Position numbers and translations under genes: made by a program
Part shown: positions 44,180-51,922 of the stretch, piece by piece
Layout: each line of letters begins with the position of its first letter
Numbering within the stretch: position 1 is the stretch's first letter
DNA from: JAYOFM01 sp038117225
GTDB taxonomy: Bacteria; Pseudomonadota; Alphaproteobacteria; Rhodospirillales; Casp-alpha2
Direction: 5' to 3'
Length of the DNA: 54,755 nucleotides
NCBI GenBank assembly: GCA_038117225.1
Contig: JAYOFM010000008.1
Coordinates: 1 to 54,755, forward strand
Notes under the pieces: generated by a model
The model's database searches: none
Told to the model about the DNA's origin: nothing
What the model saw: the letters and a program-made list of their open reading frames with translations, nothing else

Positions 44180-44193
44180 ACTCACAAGTGAGT
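44180..44193. promoter_or_regulatory. Operator-like palindrome ACTCAC-AA-GTGAGT
   Basis: This perfect six-base inverted repeat with a two-base centre lies 8-33 bases upstream of the possible starts of the PDZ gene. The form resembles TetR-family operators. It may be a repressor site, or a hairpin in the leader that affects ribosome access. Confidence 0.45.
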
Positions 44194-44308
44194 CTAACGA
44201 TTCCAATGGGTTAACACAATCTTAGAAGAACGCAGCACTAATAGGTTTGACGAAAAGGGGCTCGGGACGAGCGTTCCGGCCAACTCGGAAGCCGCTGATC
44301 AGATCGCC

Positions 44309-45148
44309 TCAGCACTCCGGCGGCGGGATCGCTTCCAACTGCTGTGCTTCCTGGAGCACCGTGAAATCGGAAAATTCGATGCGGAACCGCGTCGCCACGC
44401 CGTTCTCGAGCATTCGCGCCTCGACCTCGAAATCCGGTTCCGCGCTGCGTGATCCATTGCCGTAGAAGCCGATGCGAAAATTCCAGGCCCGCCCCTCGGC
44501 AAGCGGCCCCAAGTCCTTACCCTGCTCCGCCGCTCCGGTCACCGGCGTGATAAAGACGACCGCCCGCTCCGGGCCATCGTCATCGGCGCCATCGAAAACC
44601 ACGATCTCGGCGTGCGGCCGGCCGGCCACTGCCTGCTCAACTAGCCATCGGGTGAAGGTGACATAGAATACGGTGTCGCGTGGTAGCGCGAGTTTGAAAT
44701 CCGGCGGCGTCGAATAGGTCGCGGCGCCGATGGCGCCCGGGGAAATAGAGGCGGTTCCCTTGAAGTCCTCGGTTCGGCCGTTGGTCAGGCCGCGCGAGGC
44801 AAAATGATAACGGCGACCATCACTGCTTTCGAAGCCGGTGAAGCGCAGATCGCGGCGGATACGGTTGCCATCATGGGTATCCATGTTCATGGCGACGCGC
44901 TCGGCGACGATCCAGCCATCGCAGGTGCGTTCCAGCATCGTCGTCGTCGCGCCTTGAACGTTCAAAAAACGGCTCGACCCCTTGGCCGAAACCATGCTCA
45001 ACGCATAGTTGGCGCGGTGCGGCTGTAGTTCGACGGCGGCGCCGGAACCGGTCGCCGGACCGGTCGCACCCGCACTGAAAGCGGCCACCAGGAAGAATCC
45101 GGCGATAATGGTGGCCATGGGCCGTGAATTGTCGAATGAGTTCCACAT
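44309..45148 (-). CDS. eipB: Cell-envelope integrity protein EipB (DUF1849)
   Basis: EipB is a periplasmic beta-spiral protein that maintains envelope integrity in alphaproteobacteria. From the ATG at 45148 (MWNSFDNS) it has 279 residues with a signal peptide (ATIIAGFFLVAAFSAGATG). The motifs LQPHRANYALSM, TCDGWIVAERV and EARMLENGVATRFRIEFSDF fit the family. Two cysteines, C76 and the terminal C279, sit where EipB forms its conserved disulfide. A later ATG at 45118 and an upstream frame to 45220 are less likely. It runs toward the PDZ gene on the same strand. Confidence 0.85.
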   Translation of the reverse strand: MWNSFDNSRPMATIIAGFFLVAAFSAGATGPATGSGAAVELQPHRANYALSMVSAKGSSRFLNVQGATTTMLERTCDGWIVAERVAMNMDTHDGNRIRRDLRFTGFESSDGRRYHFASRGLTNGRTEDFKGTASISPGAIGAATYSTPPDFKLALPRDTVFYVTFTRWLVEQAVAGRPHAEIVVFDGADDDGPERAVVFITPVTGAAEQGKDLGPLAEGRAWNFRIGFYGNGSRSAEPDFEVEARMLENGVATRFRIEFSDFTVLQEAQQLEAIPPPEC

Positions 45149-45286
45149 GCGGACAAGGATAGGAGGACCGCCAGCCGGAAGAAAGCCGTTCTTGCGCAAC
45201 ACGACCGCGCGCGATACCAAAGGGCCCGTCGCCCACGGCCGCTCGCCAGCGGTTTCCGCAGCTTGTATTCAGACGAGGCTATCCCG

Positions 45287-46423
45287 TTGCGCGTCCTTAC
45301 CGTCTTTGGCACCCGTCCCGAGGCCATCAAGATGGCACCTGTGGTCGACGCCTTGGCCCGCGCGCCCGGCATCGACAGCCGCGTTTGCGTCACCGCGCAA
45401 CACCGGGACATGCTGGATCAGGTGTTGGCACTTTTCGACATCACGCCGGACGACGACCTGGACGTCATGCGGCCTGATCAGGATCTCAGCCATATCACCC
45501 AGGCGGTCCTGCTTGGCATGCGTGACGTGCTGGAACGCCACCGCCCGGATCGGGTCTTGGTGCACGGCGACACGACAACCTCCTTCGCCGCCTCGCTCGC
45601 CGCCTACTATCAAAGAATTCCCGTCGCCCACGTGGAAGCGGGCCTGCGCACCGGCGACATCTACGCGCCGTTCCCCGAGGAAATGAACCGCCGGCTGACC
45701 GACGACATCGCCGACATGCTGTTCGCGCCGACGGTCGGTGCTCGCGATAACCTTCTGCGGGCAGGAAATGATGTGTCCTCGATCCACGTTACCGGCAACA
45801 CGGTCATCGATGCATTGCTGCAGGTTGTTGGCCGGCTGCGGGACGATAAGAATATGGCGACCAAATTGGCGGCGGACCTGCCCTACCCGAGCGCCGGGCG
45901 GCGCCTGATTTTGGTCACCGGTCATCGACGCGAAAATTTCGGCCGGGGGTTCGACGACATCTGTACCGCCATCCGTCGCCTCGCCGAACGGAACGACGTC
46001 GAGGTGGTCTATCCGGTCCACCTCAATCCCAATGTGCAGCGGCCGGTGAACGATATTCTCGGCGGCCTTTCCAACGTTCATCTGTTGGCGCCGCTCGACT
46101 ATCTGCCGTTCGTGCACATGATGGATCGGGCGGACATCATCCTCACCGATTCCGGTGGCATCCAGGAGGAAGCGCCATCGCTCGGCAAGCCGGTCCTGGT
46201 GATGCGGGAAAAGACCGAACGTCCGGAAGCCGTCGACGCCGGCACGGTGAAACTGGTCGGCACCGATCAGGAGGCTATCGTCGTCACCGCCACCACCTTG
46301 CTCGATGACGCCGAAGCCTATAAAGCCATGAGCCGCGCCCACAATCCCTATGGCGACGGCAAGGCCGCCGAGCGTATCGTCGCCGCCGTCCTGGGACAGC
46401 CATTCGAGGAATACACGCCATGA
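45287..46423 (+). CDS. wecB: UDP-N-acetylglucosamine 2-epimerase (non-hydrolysing)
   Basis: WecB interconverts UDP-GlcNAc and UDP-ManNAc. Motifs are RVLTVFGTRPEAIKMAP, VHGDTTTSFAASLAAYY, HVEAGLRTGD, the TGHRRENFG region and LTDSGGIQEEAPSLGKPVLVMREKTERPE, all typical. No ATG is available at the conserved N-terminus. A TTG at 45287 preceded by GAGG at 45275-45278 gives the usual start and 378 residues; another TTG at 45263 would add eight. The gene overlaps wecC by 4 bases (ATGA). The product would feed the next enzyme. Confidence 0.94.
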   Translation: MRVLTVFGTRPEAIKMAPVVDALARAPGIDSRVCVTAQHRDMLDQVLALFDITPDDDLDVMRPDQDLSHITQAVLLGMRDVLERHRPDRVLVHGDTTTSFAASLAAYYQRIPVAHVEAGLRTGDIYAPFPEEMNRRLTDDIADMLFAPTVGARDNLLRAGNDVSSIHVTGNTVIDALLQVVGRLRDDKNMATKLAADLPYPSAGRRLILVTGHRRENFGRGFDDICTAIRRLAERNDVEVVYPVHLNPNVQRPVNDILGGLSNVHLLAPLDYLPFVHMMDRADIILTDSGGIQEEAPSLGKPVLVMREKTERPEAVDAGTVKLVGTDQEAIVVTATTLLDDAEAYKAMSRAHNPYGDGKAAERIVAAVLGQPFEEYTP

Positions 46424-47694
46424 CGGCGTCCGACACCAACGGTTTCAGGTCCGTCTGCGTCATCGGCCTCGGCTATGTTGGGCTGCCGACCGCGGCCGTG
46501 TTCGCAAGTCGCGGACTCGACGTTCTGGGTGTCGATATCGATGCCGAGACGGTGGCCGTGGTCAACGCCGGCAAGGTACCGATCGTCGAGCCGGAACTCG
46601 ATACCCTGGTCAGCGGCGCCGTCGCCAAGGGAAGCCTCCGGGCGGCCGTGGCGCCGTCGGGCGCCGATGCCTTCATCATTGCCGTGCCGACTCCGTTCAA
46701 GGACGGCCACAAGCCGGACCTGAGCTACGTCGAGGCGGCGACCCGCGCGCTGGCGCCGCATCTCGCCGCCGGCAATCTGGTCGTCGTCGAGTCCACCGTC
46801 CCCGTCGGCACCACGGAATCGGTTTCACGCTGGCTGGCGGAAGCGCGGCCTGACCTCAGTTTCCCCCACGACGCCGGCGAGACGGCCGATGTATTCGTCG
46901 CGCACAGTCCGGAACGCGTGCTGCCCGGCCGCGTGCTGATTGAACTGGTCGCCAATGACCGCGTCATCGGCGGCATTACCGCACGGTGCGCGGAACGCGC
47001 CCGCGCACTGTATGCCGTCGCCGTGCAGGGTGAACTGCATCGGACAACCGCGCGCACGGCGGAACTGGTGAAATTGGCGGAAAACGCCTACCGCGACGTC
47101 AACATCGCCTTCGCCAATGAACTCAGTCTGGTCAGCGACAAACTTGGCGTCGATGTCTGGGAAGCAGTGACCCTGGCCAACCGACATCCTCGCGTCCAGA
47201 TACTCAACCCTGGACCCGGCGTCGGTGGTCATTGCATCGCCGTCGATCCCTGGTTCATCGTCGATTCCGCGCCCGAGGAAACGCGCCTGATCCAGACCGC
47301 CCGCGCCATCAACGACGCAAAGCCGGCGCACATCGCCCGCCAGGTAGTGGCTGGCCTCAAAGAGCGTGGAAGCAGCCCCGACACCGCCGTGGTCGCCTGC
47401 CTCGGCCTCGCCTACAAAGCCGATATTGACGATCTACGCCAAAGCCCCTCGGTCGACGCGGTACGGGAACTGGCGGCACTCGGTGTCGGCAATTTGTTGG
47501 TCGTGGAACCGCACGTGGACGTGTTGCCCGCCGCACTCGCCGCCATGGCGGGCGTCACGCTTGTCGACTTGGATGCGGCAATCGAGGCGGCCGATGCGGT
47601 GGTCCTGCTGACCGATCATCAGCCGTTCCGACGACTGGCACCAGAACGTCTGAACGGAAAAGTGGTATTCGATACGCGTGGCGCGTGGCGCTAG
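46420..47694 (+). CDS. wecC: UDP-N-acetyl-D-mannosamine dehydrogenase
   Basis: WecC oxidises UDP-ManNAc twice to UDP-ManNAcA with NAD. The 424-residue protein has the Rossmann motif VIGLGYVGLPTA, the VVVESTVPVGTTE and AHSPERVLPG motifs, the AELVKLAENAYRDVNIAF hinge, and the catalytic cysteine C272 in GPGVGGHCIAVDPWF. The VDPW segment favours the ManNAc/WecC-type over UDP-glucose dehydrogenases. It is coupled to wecB, and together they make one activated acidic sugar for surface polysaccharide. No glycosyltransferase lies nearby. Confidence 0.94.
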   Translation: MTASDTNGFRSVCVIGLGYVGLPTAAVFASRGLDVLGVDIDAETVAVVNAGKVPIVEPELDTLVSGAVAKGSLRAAVAPSGADAFIIAVPTPFKDGHKPDLSYVEAATRALAPHLAAGNLVVVESTVPVGTTESVSRWLAEARPDLSFPHDAGETADVFVAHSPERVLPGRVLIELVANDRVIGGITARCAERARALYAVAVQGELHRTTARTAELVKLAENAYRDVNIAFANELSLVSDKLGVDVWEAVTLANRHPRVQILNPGPGVGGHCIAVDPWFIVDSAPEETRLIQTARAINDAKPAHIARQVVAGLKERGSSPDTAVVACLGLAYKADIDDLRQSPSVDAVRELAALGVGNLLVVEPHVDVLPAALAAMAGVTLVDLDAAIEAADAVVLLTDHQPFRRLAPERLNGKVVFDTRGAWR

Positions 47695-47701
47695 CGGATC
47701 G

Positions 47702-48058
47702 CTAGTCCCAAGACGGTGAAATCGTCGGTGGCAGGCACAAATATGACAGGCGCGAAATGGGTATGTAGCCCGTCTCCGCCGCTAGTCTGTCGACACACAC
47801 AACCAATTTCTCGGCGACCGGGCGAACGTTTGCCATGGCGTCGCGCGAACGCCGATCAACCTTCATTTTGCTGGCCGTGATGATTCCGGCCGTGGCCAAT
47901 CGGTCTGCCGGTTTCGCCGCCAACCATTCATGGCCGTTGGCCCGATGCAGCGTGCCGCCCCAATACCACGGCCCGTTCGGCTCGACGATAAAATCGCGGG
48001 CCAGCAATCCGGCAACGATAACGGCACCCATGCCGAGCACGATGGTCTTGGTGTTCAA
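47702..48058 (-). CDS. Small uncharacterised exported or anchored protein
   Basis: This protein of about 118 residues has an N-terminal hydrophobic stretch (TIVLGMGAVIVAGLLARDFIV) that could be an uncleaved anchor, followed by WYWGGTLHRANGHEWLA and a basic helical middle. A C-terminal SRLSYLCLPPTI follows, and two cysteines in the last 40 residues could form a disulfide. The likely start is TTG at 48058 with AGGGAG upstream; ATG eight codons later is possible. I do not recognise the family. It converges on wecC with 7 bases between stops and has its own promoter candidate. Confidence 0.55.
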   Translation of the reverse strand: MNTKTIVLGMGAVIVAGLLARDFIVEPNGPWYWGGTLHRANGHEWLAAKPADRLATAGIITASKMKVDRRSRDAMANVRPVAEKLVVCVDRLAAETGYIPISRLSYLCLPPTISPSWD

Positions 48059-48114
48059 TGCAATGCTCCCTGGGCGGACAACGGCCCGGATGGCAACCCC
48101 CGACGGGCGGCGAG

Positions 48115-48144
48115 ACTATACCGATGCGTCCCGGCAACCGGCAA
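48115..48144 (-). promoter_or_regulatory. Possible promoter of the small exported protein gene
   Basis: On the minus strand TTGCCG (48144-48139) and TATAGT (48120-48115) are 18 bases apart. The start site would lie about 50 bases before the TTG start codon. This was identified by eye. Confidence 0.4.
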
Positions 48145-48550
48145 GGCTAGCGCCATCATTTATCGGTCGCTACGCCGACCCGAGTGACGGGCATCGGGCG
48201 GCTTAAATTCGATGTCATCAAAATTATTCTCTCAACCCTTGCGGTTGAGAATACGCTTACCCATCTTTATTAGTGCCGTCGGTTGAAACGGTGCGCCGGG
48301 CTTGCGCGCGGTCCGTCGTTTCACTTGTCATTTGACATTGTGAATAGGGCTGGCTCATCGGCTGCCGGAATTCGCGGCGGCAGAAAATGACCACAAATGT
48401 CCACATTTTTTCCTTAAAATGGTGTGTTTCATTTGATTTCAATGACTTAATCTGTTTCAAGGGCGCTCGGAACATTCACAACATGGACATTACCGTCTCA
48501 GAACGCAAAAAAGTGTGTCTTGATGTCCATCGGAGGCCCGACCCGGTTCC
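48145..48550. other. AT-richer non-coding region before the CULT gene
   Basis: About 400 bases hold no recognised gene. The region is visibly poorer in GC than its surroundings (for example TTTTTTCCTTAAAATGG near 48406). It holds a perfect eight-base hairpin (48230-48250) and three copies of TGTCCA in either orientation near 48397, 48483 and 48525. A minus-strand frame at 48257-48475 has no recognisable features. The region may carry the control elements of the CULT gene or be a relic of transferred DNA. Confidence 0.45.
48230..48250. repeat. Perfect hairpin TCTCAACC-cttgc-GGTTGAGA
   Basis: An eight-base stem with a five-base loop. Read on the minus strand it is followed by GAATAATTTT, so it could act as a weak terminator in that direction, but no gene is known to end there. 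Otherwise it is a possible operator. Confidence 0.5.
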
Positions 48551-48922
48551 ATGTTGCAAAAGGCACCCGAACACGCGCCCGGCGGCGATGCCGAAACGGA
48601 CCAGGCGACGGACGACGCACTTTATTGCGGCGCCTGCCGCCATCTGGTGACGCGGGGACGCTGGCGGCTTTCCGTCAATGGCCATGAGCACACGTTTTTC
48701 AACCCGGCTGGGCGGGTGTTCACTGTGCTGTGTTTTTCCGACGCCCCCGGCGCCGCCGACCAGGGGGAGCCGACTGACGAGTTCACCTGGTTCAAGGGCT
48801 ACGACTGGAATTTCGCTCTGTGCCGGGGCTGCGGCGACCACCTGGGGTGGCGTTTCACCGGCACCGCGACACCGCCGTTGTTCTTCGGATTGATCAAACC
48901 GAAGTTGGCCACGGCGCCATAG
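48551..48922 (+). CDS. CULT-domain protein (bacterial cereblon-like)
   Basis: The 123-residue protein is a single CULT domain, the ligand-binding domain of cereblon. Zinc ligands are C26/C29 (YCGAC) and C91/C94 (CRGC). The aromatic cage that binds cyclic imides in human cereblon (W380, W386, W400, F402) is present as W80, W86, W100 and F102, with identical spacing, inside WFKGYDW and GWRF. FFNPAG and FGLI also match the family. Members are known from Magnetospirillum, where the protein binds thalidomide-like compounds. The bacterial role is unknown. No Lon-like or DDB1-binding part exists. The start is the ATG at 48551; the first 22 residues look disordered. Confidence 0.9.
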   Translation: MLQKAPEHAPGGDAETDQATDDALYCGACRHLVTRGRWRLSVNGHEHTFFNPAGRVFTVLCFSDAPGAADQGEPTDEFTWFKGYDWNFALCRGCGDHLGWRFTGTATPPLFFGLIKPKLATAP

Positions 48923-49049
48923 CGGATATGGTCATGACGGGGCGGCGGCGGGACTCCCCCCGCGGTCGATATTGAGTTAGGTTCGCCGCGCGCGAGGCCG
49001 GAAAAAATAAGAGCAAAAGAAAAGCAAAAGACGGGAAAATGAAGGGCAC

Positions 49050-50732
49050 ATGGATCTAATTATCAAAGGTGCGACCGTCTATGATGGCACGGGCACGGCG
49101 CCGCTATCCGGGGTCGATGTCGGTGTCACCAATGGCATGATTACGGACGTGGCGACCGGGCTTTTCAGTGACGACGCCGAGGCCATCGACGCCGATGGTC
49201 TGGCGCTCATGCCGGGCATCATCGACACCCATACCCACTTCGATGCCCAGGTGACCTGGGATCCCTTCGTCAATCCGTCGACGGCACTCGGTGCGACGAC
49301 GGTGGTCATCGGCAATTGCGGCTTCACCATCGCACCCTGCCGCGAAGGAGATCGGGATTTGGTGATGCGCAATTTGACCCAGGTCGAGGGCATGTCTCTC
49401 GACGTGCTGCGCGGCGGTATCGACTGGTCGTTCGAAAGCTTTCCCGAATACCTCGACATGATCGAACGCCGAGGCAGCGCCGCCAATGTCGCCGCCTTCA
49501 TCGGCCATTCGGCGCTGCGCACCTACGTCATGGGTGCCGACGCGGTGACGCGGGCGGCGACGGCCGAAGAGATTGCCACCATGGCGACCATCGTCGGCGA
49601 CGCCATGGACGCCGGCGCCATCGGTTTCGCCACCTCGACGGCGCCACAGCATAATGGCTGGGGCGGTGTGCCGATGCCGTCGCGGCTCGCCGACGATGCC
49701 GAATTGCACGCCCTGGCCATGGCCATGGCCAAGAACGGCAACGGCATGTTCATGCTGACCAAGGGCGACCGCACGGACGTTCCTTACCTGGAAGACCTCG
49801 CCGCCCAGTGCGGCCGACCGGTGATGATCGCGGCCCTGTTGCACAATTCGACCAAGCCCGAGGGCACCTTCGAGGAGTTGGCGCGCATCGCGGACGCGCG
49901 CGGTCGCGGCCACGAACTCTGGGGGCAGGTATCGTGCTGTCCACTGACCAACGATTTCACCCTCGCCTCGGCCTATCCCTTTGAAGGCCTCGCCGCCTGG
50001 CTACCCGCCATGCGCGCCGCCGGCGACGACCTCAAACGGCTGTTGATGGATGATGACTTCCGACAGGGCGTGAAGGACGAACTCGACCGCCCCGCCGGCG
50101 TCCGCCTGTTCAACGGCGAATGGCACAAGCTGGAGTTGATCGAGGCGGCGCGACCGGAGAACCAGCACCTGGAAGGCAAGACCGCCGACGTGGCGGCGGC
50201 CGAGGCCGGGCAGCACCCGCTCGACTGGATGCTCGACTTCGCGGTCGCGGAAGATCTGGCCAGCGTCTTCACGGCGGTGTTGCTGAATTCCGACGAGGAC
50301 GCGGTCGGCCGCATGATCCGCGACCCCCATGCCTCGGTGGCGCTGTCCGACGCCGGCGCTCATCTGACATTCTTTTGCGACGCCGGCTTCGGATTGCATC
50401 TGATGGGCCACTGGGCGCGCGATCTGGGCGTGCTGTCCCTATCCGAAGCGGTTCATGAACTAACAGCCAAGCCGGCGGGTATTTTCGGCATCCAAAGTCG
50501 CGGTCGGATCGCACCCGGCCTTGCCGCCGATCTACTCCTATTCGACCCGTCGGCCGTCGGGCGGGGTCCCAAACGACGGGTCTTCGATCTGCCGGGCGGC
50601 GCGCCGCGCCTGACCACGGACGCGCTCGGCGTGCATGGGGTCTGGGTCGCCGGCACCAAGGTCGCCGACGCGAACGGCATCTGTGCCGAGGTCACACTCC
50701 CCGGCCGCGTGCTACGACATTTTGACGGCTGA
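49050..50732 (+). CDS. N-acyl-D-amino-acid deacylase family amidohydrolase
   Basis: This is a 560-residue zinc amidohydrolase. The N-terminal small beta domain is MDLIIKGATVYDGTG. The metal motif is DTHTHFDAQVTWDP near residue 60, followed by VIGNCGFTIAP with the bridging cysteine typical of D-aminoacylases. The C-terminal SDAGAHLTFF and the PAGIFGIQSRGRIAPGLAADLLLFD ending are also typical. It probably hydrolyses N-acyl-D-amino acids or related amides; precise substrate is unknown. It begins 127 bases after the CULT gene and heads a close run of plus-strand genes. Confidence 0.88.
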   Translation: MDLIIKGATVYDGTGTAPLSGVDVGVTNGMITDVATGLFSDDAEAIDADGLALMPGIIDTHTHFDAQVTWDPFVNPSTALGATTVVIGNCGFTIAPCREGDRDLVMRNLTQVEGMSLDVLRGGIDWSFESFPEYLDMIERRGSAANVAAFIGHSALRTYVMGADAVTRAATAEEIATMATIVGDAMDAGAIGFATSTAPQHNGWGGVPMPSRLADDAELHALAMAMAKNGNGMFMLTKGDRTDVPYLEDLAAQCGRPVMIAALLHNSTKPEGTFEELARIADARGRGHELWGQVSCCPLTNDFTLASAYPFEGLAAWLPAMRAAGDDLKRLLMDDDFRQGVKDELDRPAGVRLFNGEWHKLELIEAARPENQHLEGKTADVAAAEAGQHPLDWMLDFAVAEDLASVFTAVLLNSDEDAVGRMIRDPHASVALSDAGAHLTFFCDAGFGLHLMGHWARDLGVLSLSEAVHELTAKPAGIFGIQSRGRIAPGLAADLLLFDPSAVGRGPKRRVFDLPGGAPRLTTDALGVHGVWVAGTKVADANGICAEVTLPGRVLRHFDG

Positions 50733-50743
50733 CGGAGTTCCTC

Positions 50744-51652
50744 ATGCCGCATGATCCCTCCACCATCGCCATCCTGATGCCCGGCGACATGGGCCACGCG
50801 GTCGGCCGCGCCCTCGGCGAACACGGTCATCGCGTCATTACCTGTCTTGCCGGACGCAGTGATCGGTCCCGCCAACTTGCCGCCGCCGGCAACATTGAGG
50901 ATGTCGGCGACCTTGGGCGGCTGGTCCGCGAGGCCGACATGGTGCTGTCGATCCTGCCGCCGGCGTCCGCAATCAAGCTCGCCACCGATGTCGCCAACGC
51001 CATGACGGCGGCCGCCGCACGACCCGTCTATGTCGATTGCAACGCCATTGCACCGGAAACAGTCTCCGTCGCCGCCGGGATCATCGGCGCGGCGGGCGCC
51101 GCGTTTATCGACGCCGGCATCATCGGCTTGGCGCCGGGCAAGGGCACCGGCACCCGCTTTTATATCTCGGGCCCCGACGCGGCACCGATGCTGGCACTCG
51201 ACGGCCACGGCTTCGAGGTCATCGGCCTCGGCGACCAGATCGGCCAGGCGTCGGCCATGAAGATGTGCTACGCGGCGCTGACCAAGGGCACCTGGACGCT
51301 ACAGACCGCACTTCTCATGGCCGCCGAGCGGCACGGCCTCTACGATGCCTTGATCGAGGAATTCGCTTTCAGTCAGTCGGCCACGCTGAACGCCATGCAG
51401 AATGGCCGATTGGCGCGCATCCCGGCCGACGCCGCGCGCTGGGTCGGCGAGATGAAGGAAATCGCCAAGACCTTTCGCGCCGTCGGCGTGCCGGGGGATT
51501 TCCACGACGGAGCCGCCGAGGTTTTCCGCACGCTGGCCCGCACCCCCTTTGCCACCGAAACCCGCGAGAATTGGGACGAAAGCCGAACCCTCGCGGATGC
51601 CATTCCTGTTTACGCCGCGCACCTTGACGATACTGGCGAGGAGCAGCATTAA
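50744..51652 (+). CDS. NAD(P)-dependent beta-hydroxyacid-type dehydrogenase (DUF1932 C-terminus)
   Basis: This 302-residue protein has an N-terminal Rossmann fold (IAILMPGDMGHAVGRALGEHGH), a DADMVLSILPP-like strand, and the linker helix with KMCYAALTKGTWTLQTALL. The catalytic-type Lys of 3-hydroxyisobutyrate dehydrogenases aligns with that K near residue 174. The C-terminal part resembles DUF1932 (ARWVGEMKEIAKTFRAVGVP). Substrate is unknown. It follows the deacylase after 11 bases, which suggests a shared catabolic pathway. Confidence 0.85.
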   Translation: MPHDPSTIAILMPGDMGHAVGRALGEHGHRVITCLAGRSDRSRQLAAAGNIEDVGDLGRLVREADMVLSILPPASAIKLATDVANAMTAAAARPVYVDCNAIAPETVSVAAGIIGAAGAAFIDAGIIGLAPGKGTGTRFYISGPDAAPMLALDGHGFEVIGLGDQIGQASAMKMCYAALTKGTWTLQTALLMAAERHGLYDALIEEFAFSQSATLNAMQNGRLARIPADAARWVGEMKEIAKTFRAVGVPGDFHDGAAEVFRTLARTPFATETRENWDESRTLADAIPVYAAHLDDTGEEQH

Positions 51653-51922
51653 GTGGCGCGGCGAAAACAATTCTGGCTGCGCATCGCCGGTTGGTTCTTC
51701 ATCGTCTTGGGCGTTCTCGGATTGGTGCTGCCGTTTCTGCAGGGGGTTTTGTTCCTGCTGATCGGCCTCTATCTGCTGTCGCTGGTGGATGGTCGCGCGC
51801 GGTTGGCGCGGCAACGGTTGCGGCGGCGCTACCCAGCAATCGGTCGCGGCCTCGACGAGGCGGAAACCTGGGTCAAACGCCGGCGCCGGCGGTGGCGTCC
51901 AACCACGGACAGCGCCTCGTGA
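51653..51922 (+). CDS. Small PGPGW-type membrane protein
   Basis: This 89-residue protein starts with GTG directly after the preceding TAA. It has two hydrophobic helices (RIAGWFFIVLGVLGLVLPF and VLFLLIGLYLLSLV) with the short LPFLQG turn where the family has PGPG. The C-terminal tail is very basic and helical (RARLARQRLRRRYP and VKRRRRRWRP). The function is unknown. Its stop overlaps the start of the threonine-phosphate decarboxylase gene (GTGA), so the two are probably coupled. Confidence 0.68.
   Translation: MARRKQFWLRIAGWFFIVLGVLGLVLPFLQGVLFLLIGLYLLSLVDGRARLARQRLRRRYPAIGRGLDEAETWVKRRRRRWRPTTDSAS

Noticed and set aside
48257..48475. 72-residue minus-strand frame in the AT-rich gap
   Set aside because: No recognisable features, no good ribosome-binding site, and the surrounding region looks regulatory; kept as non-coding.
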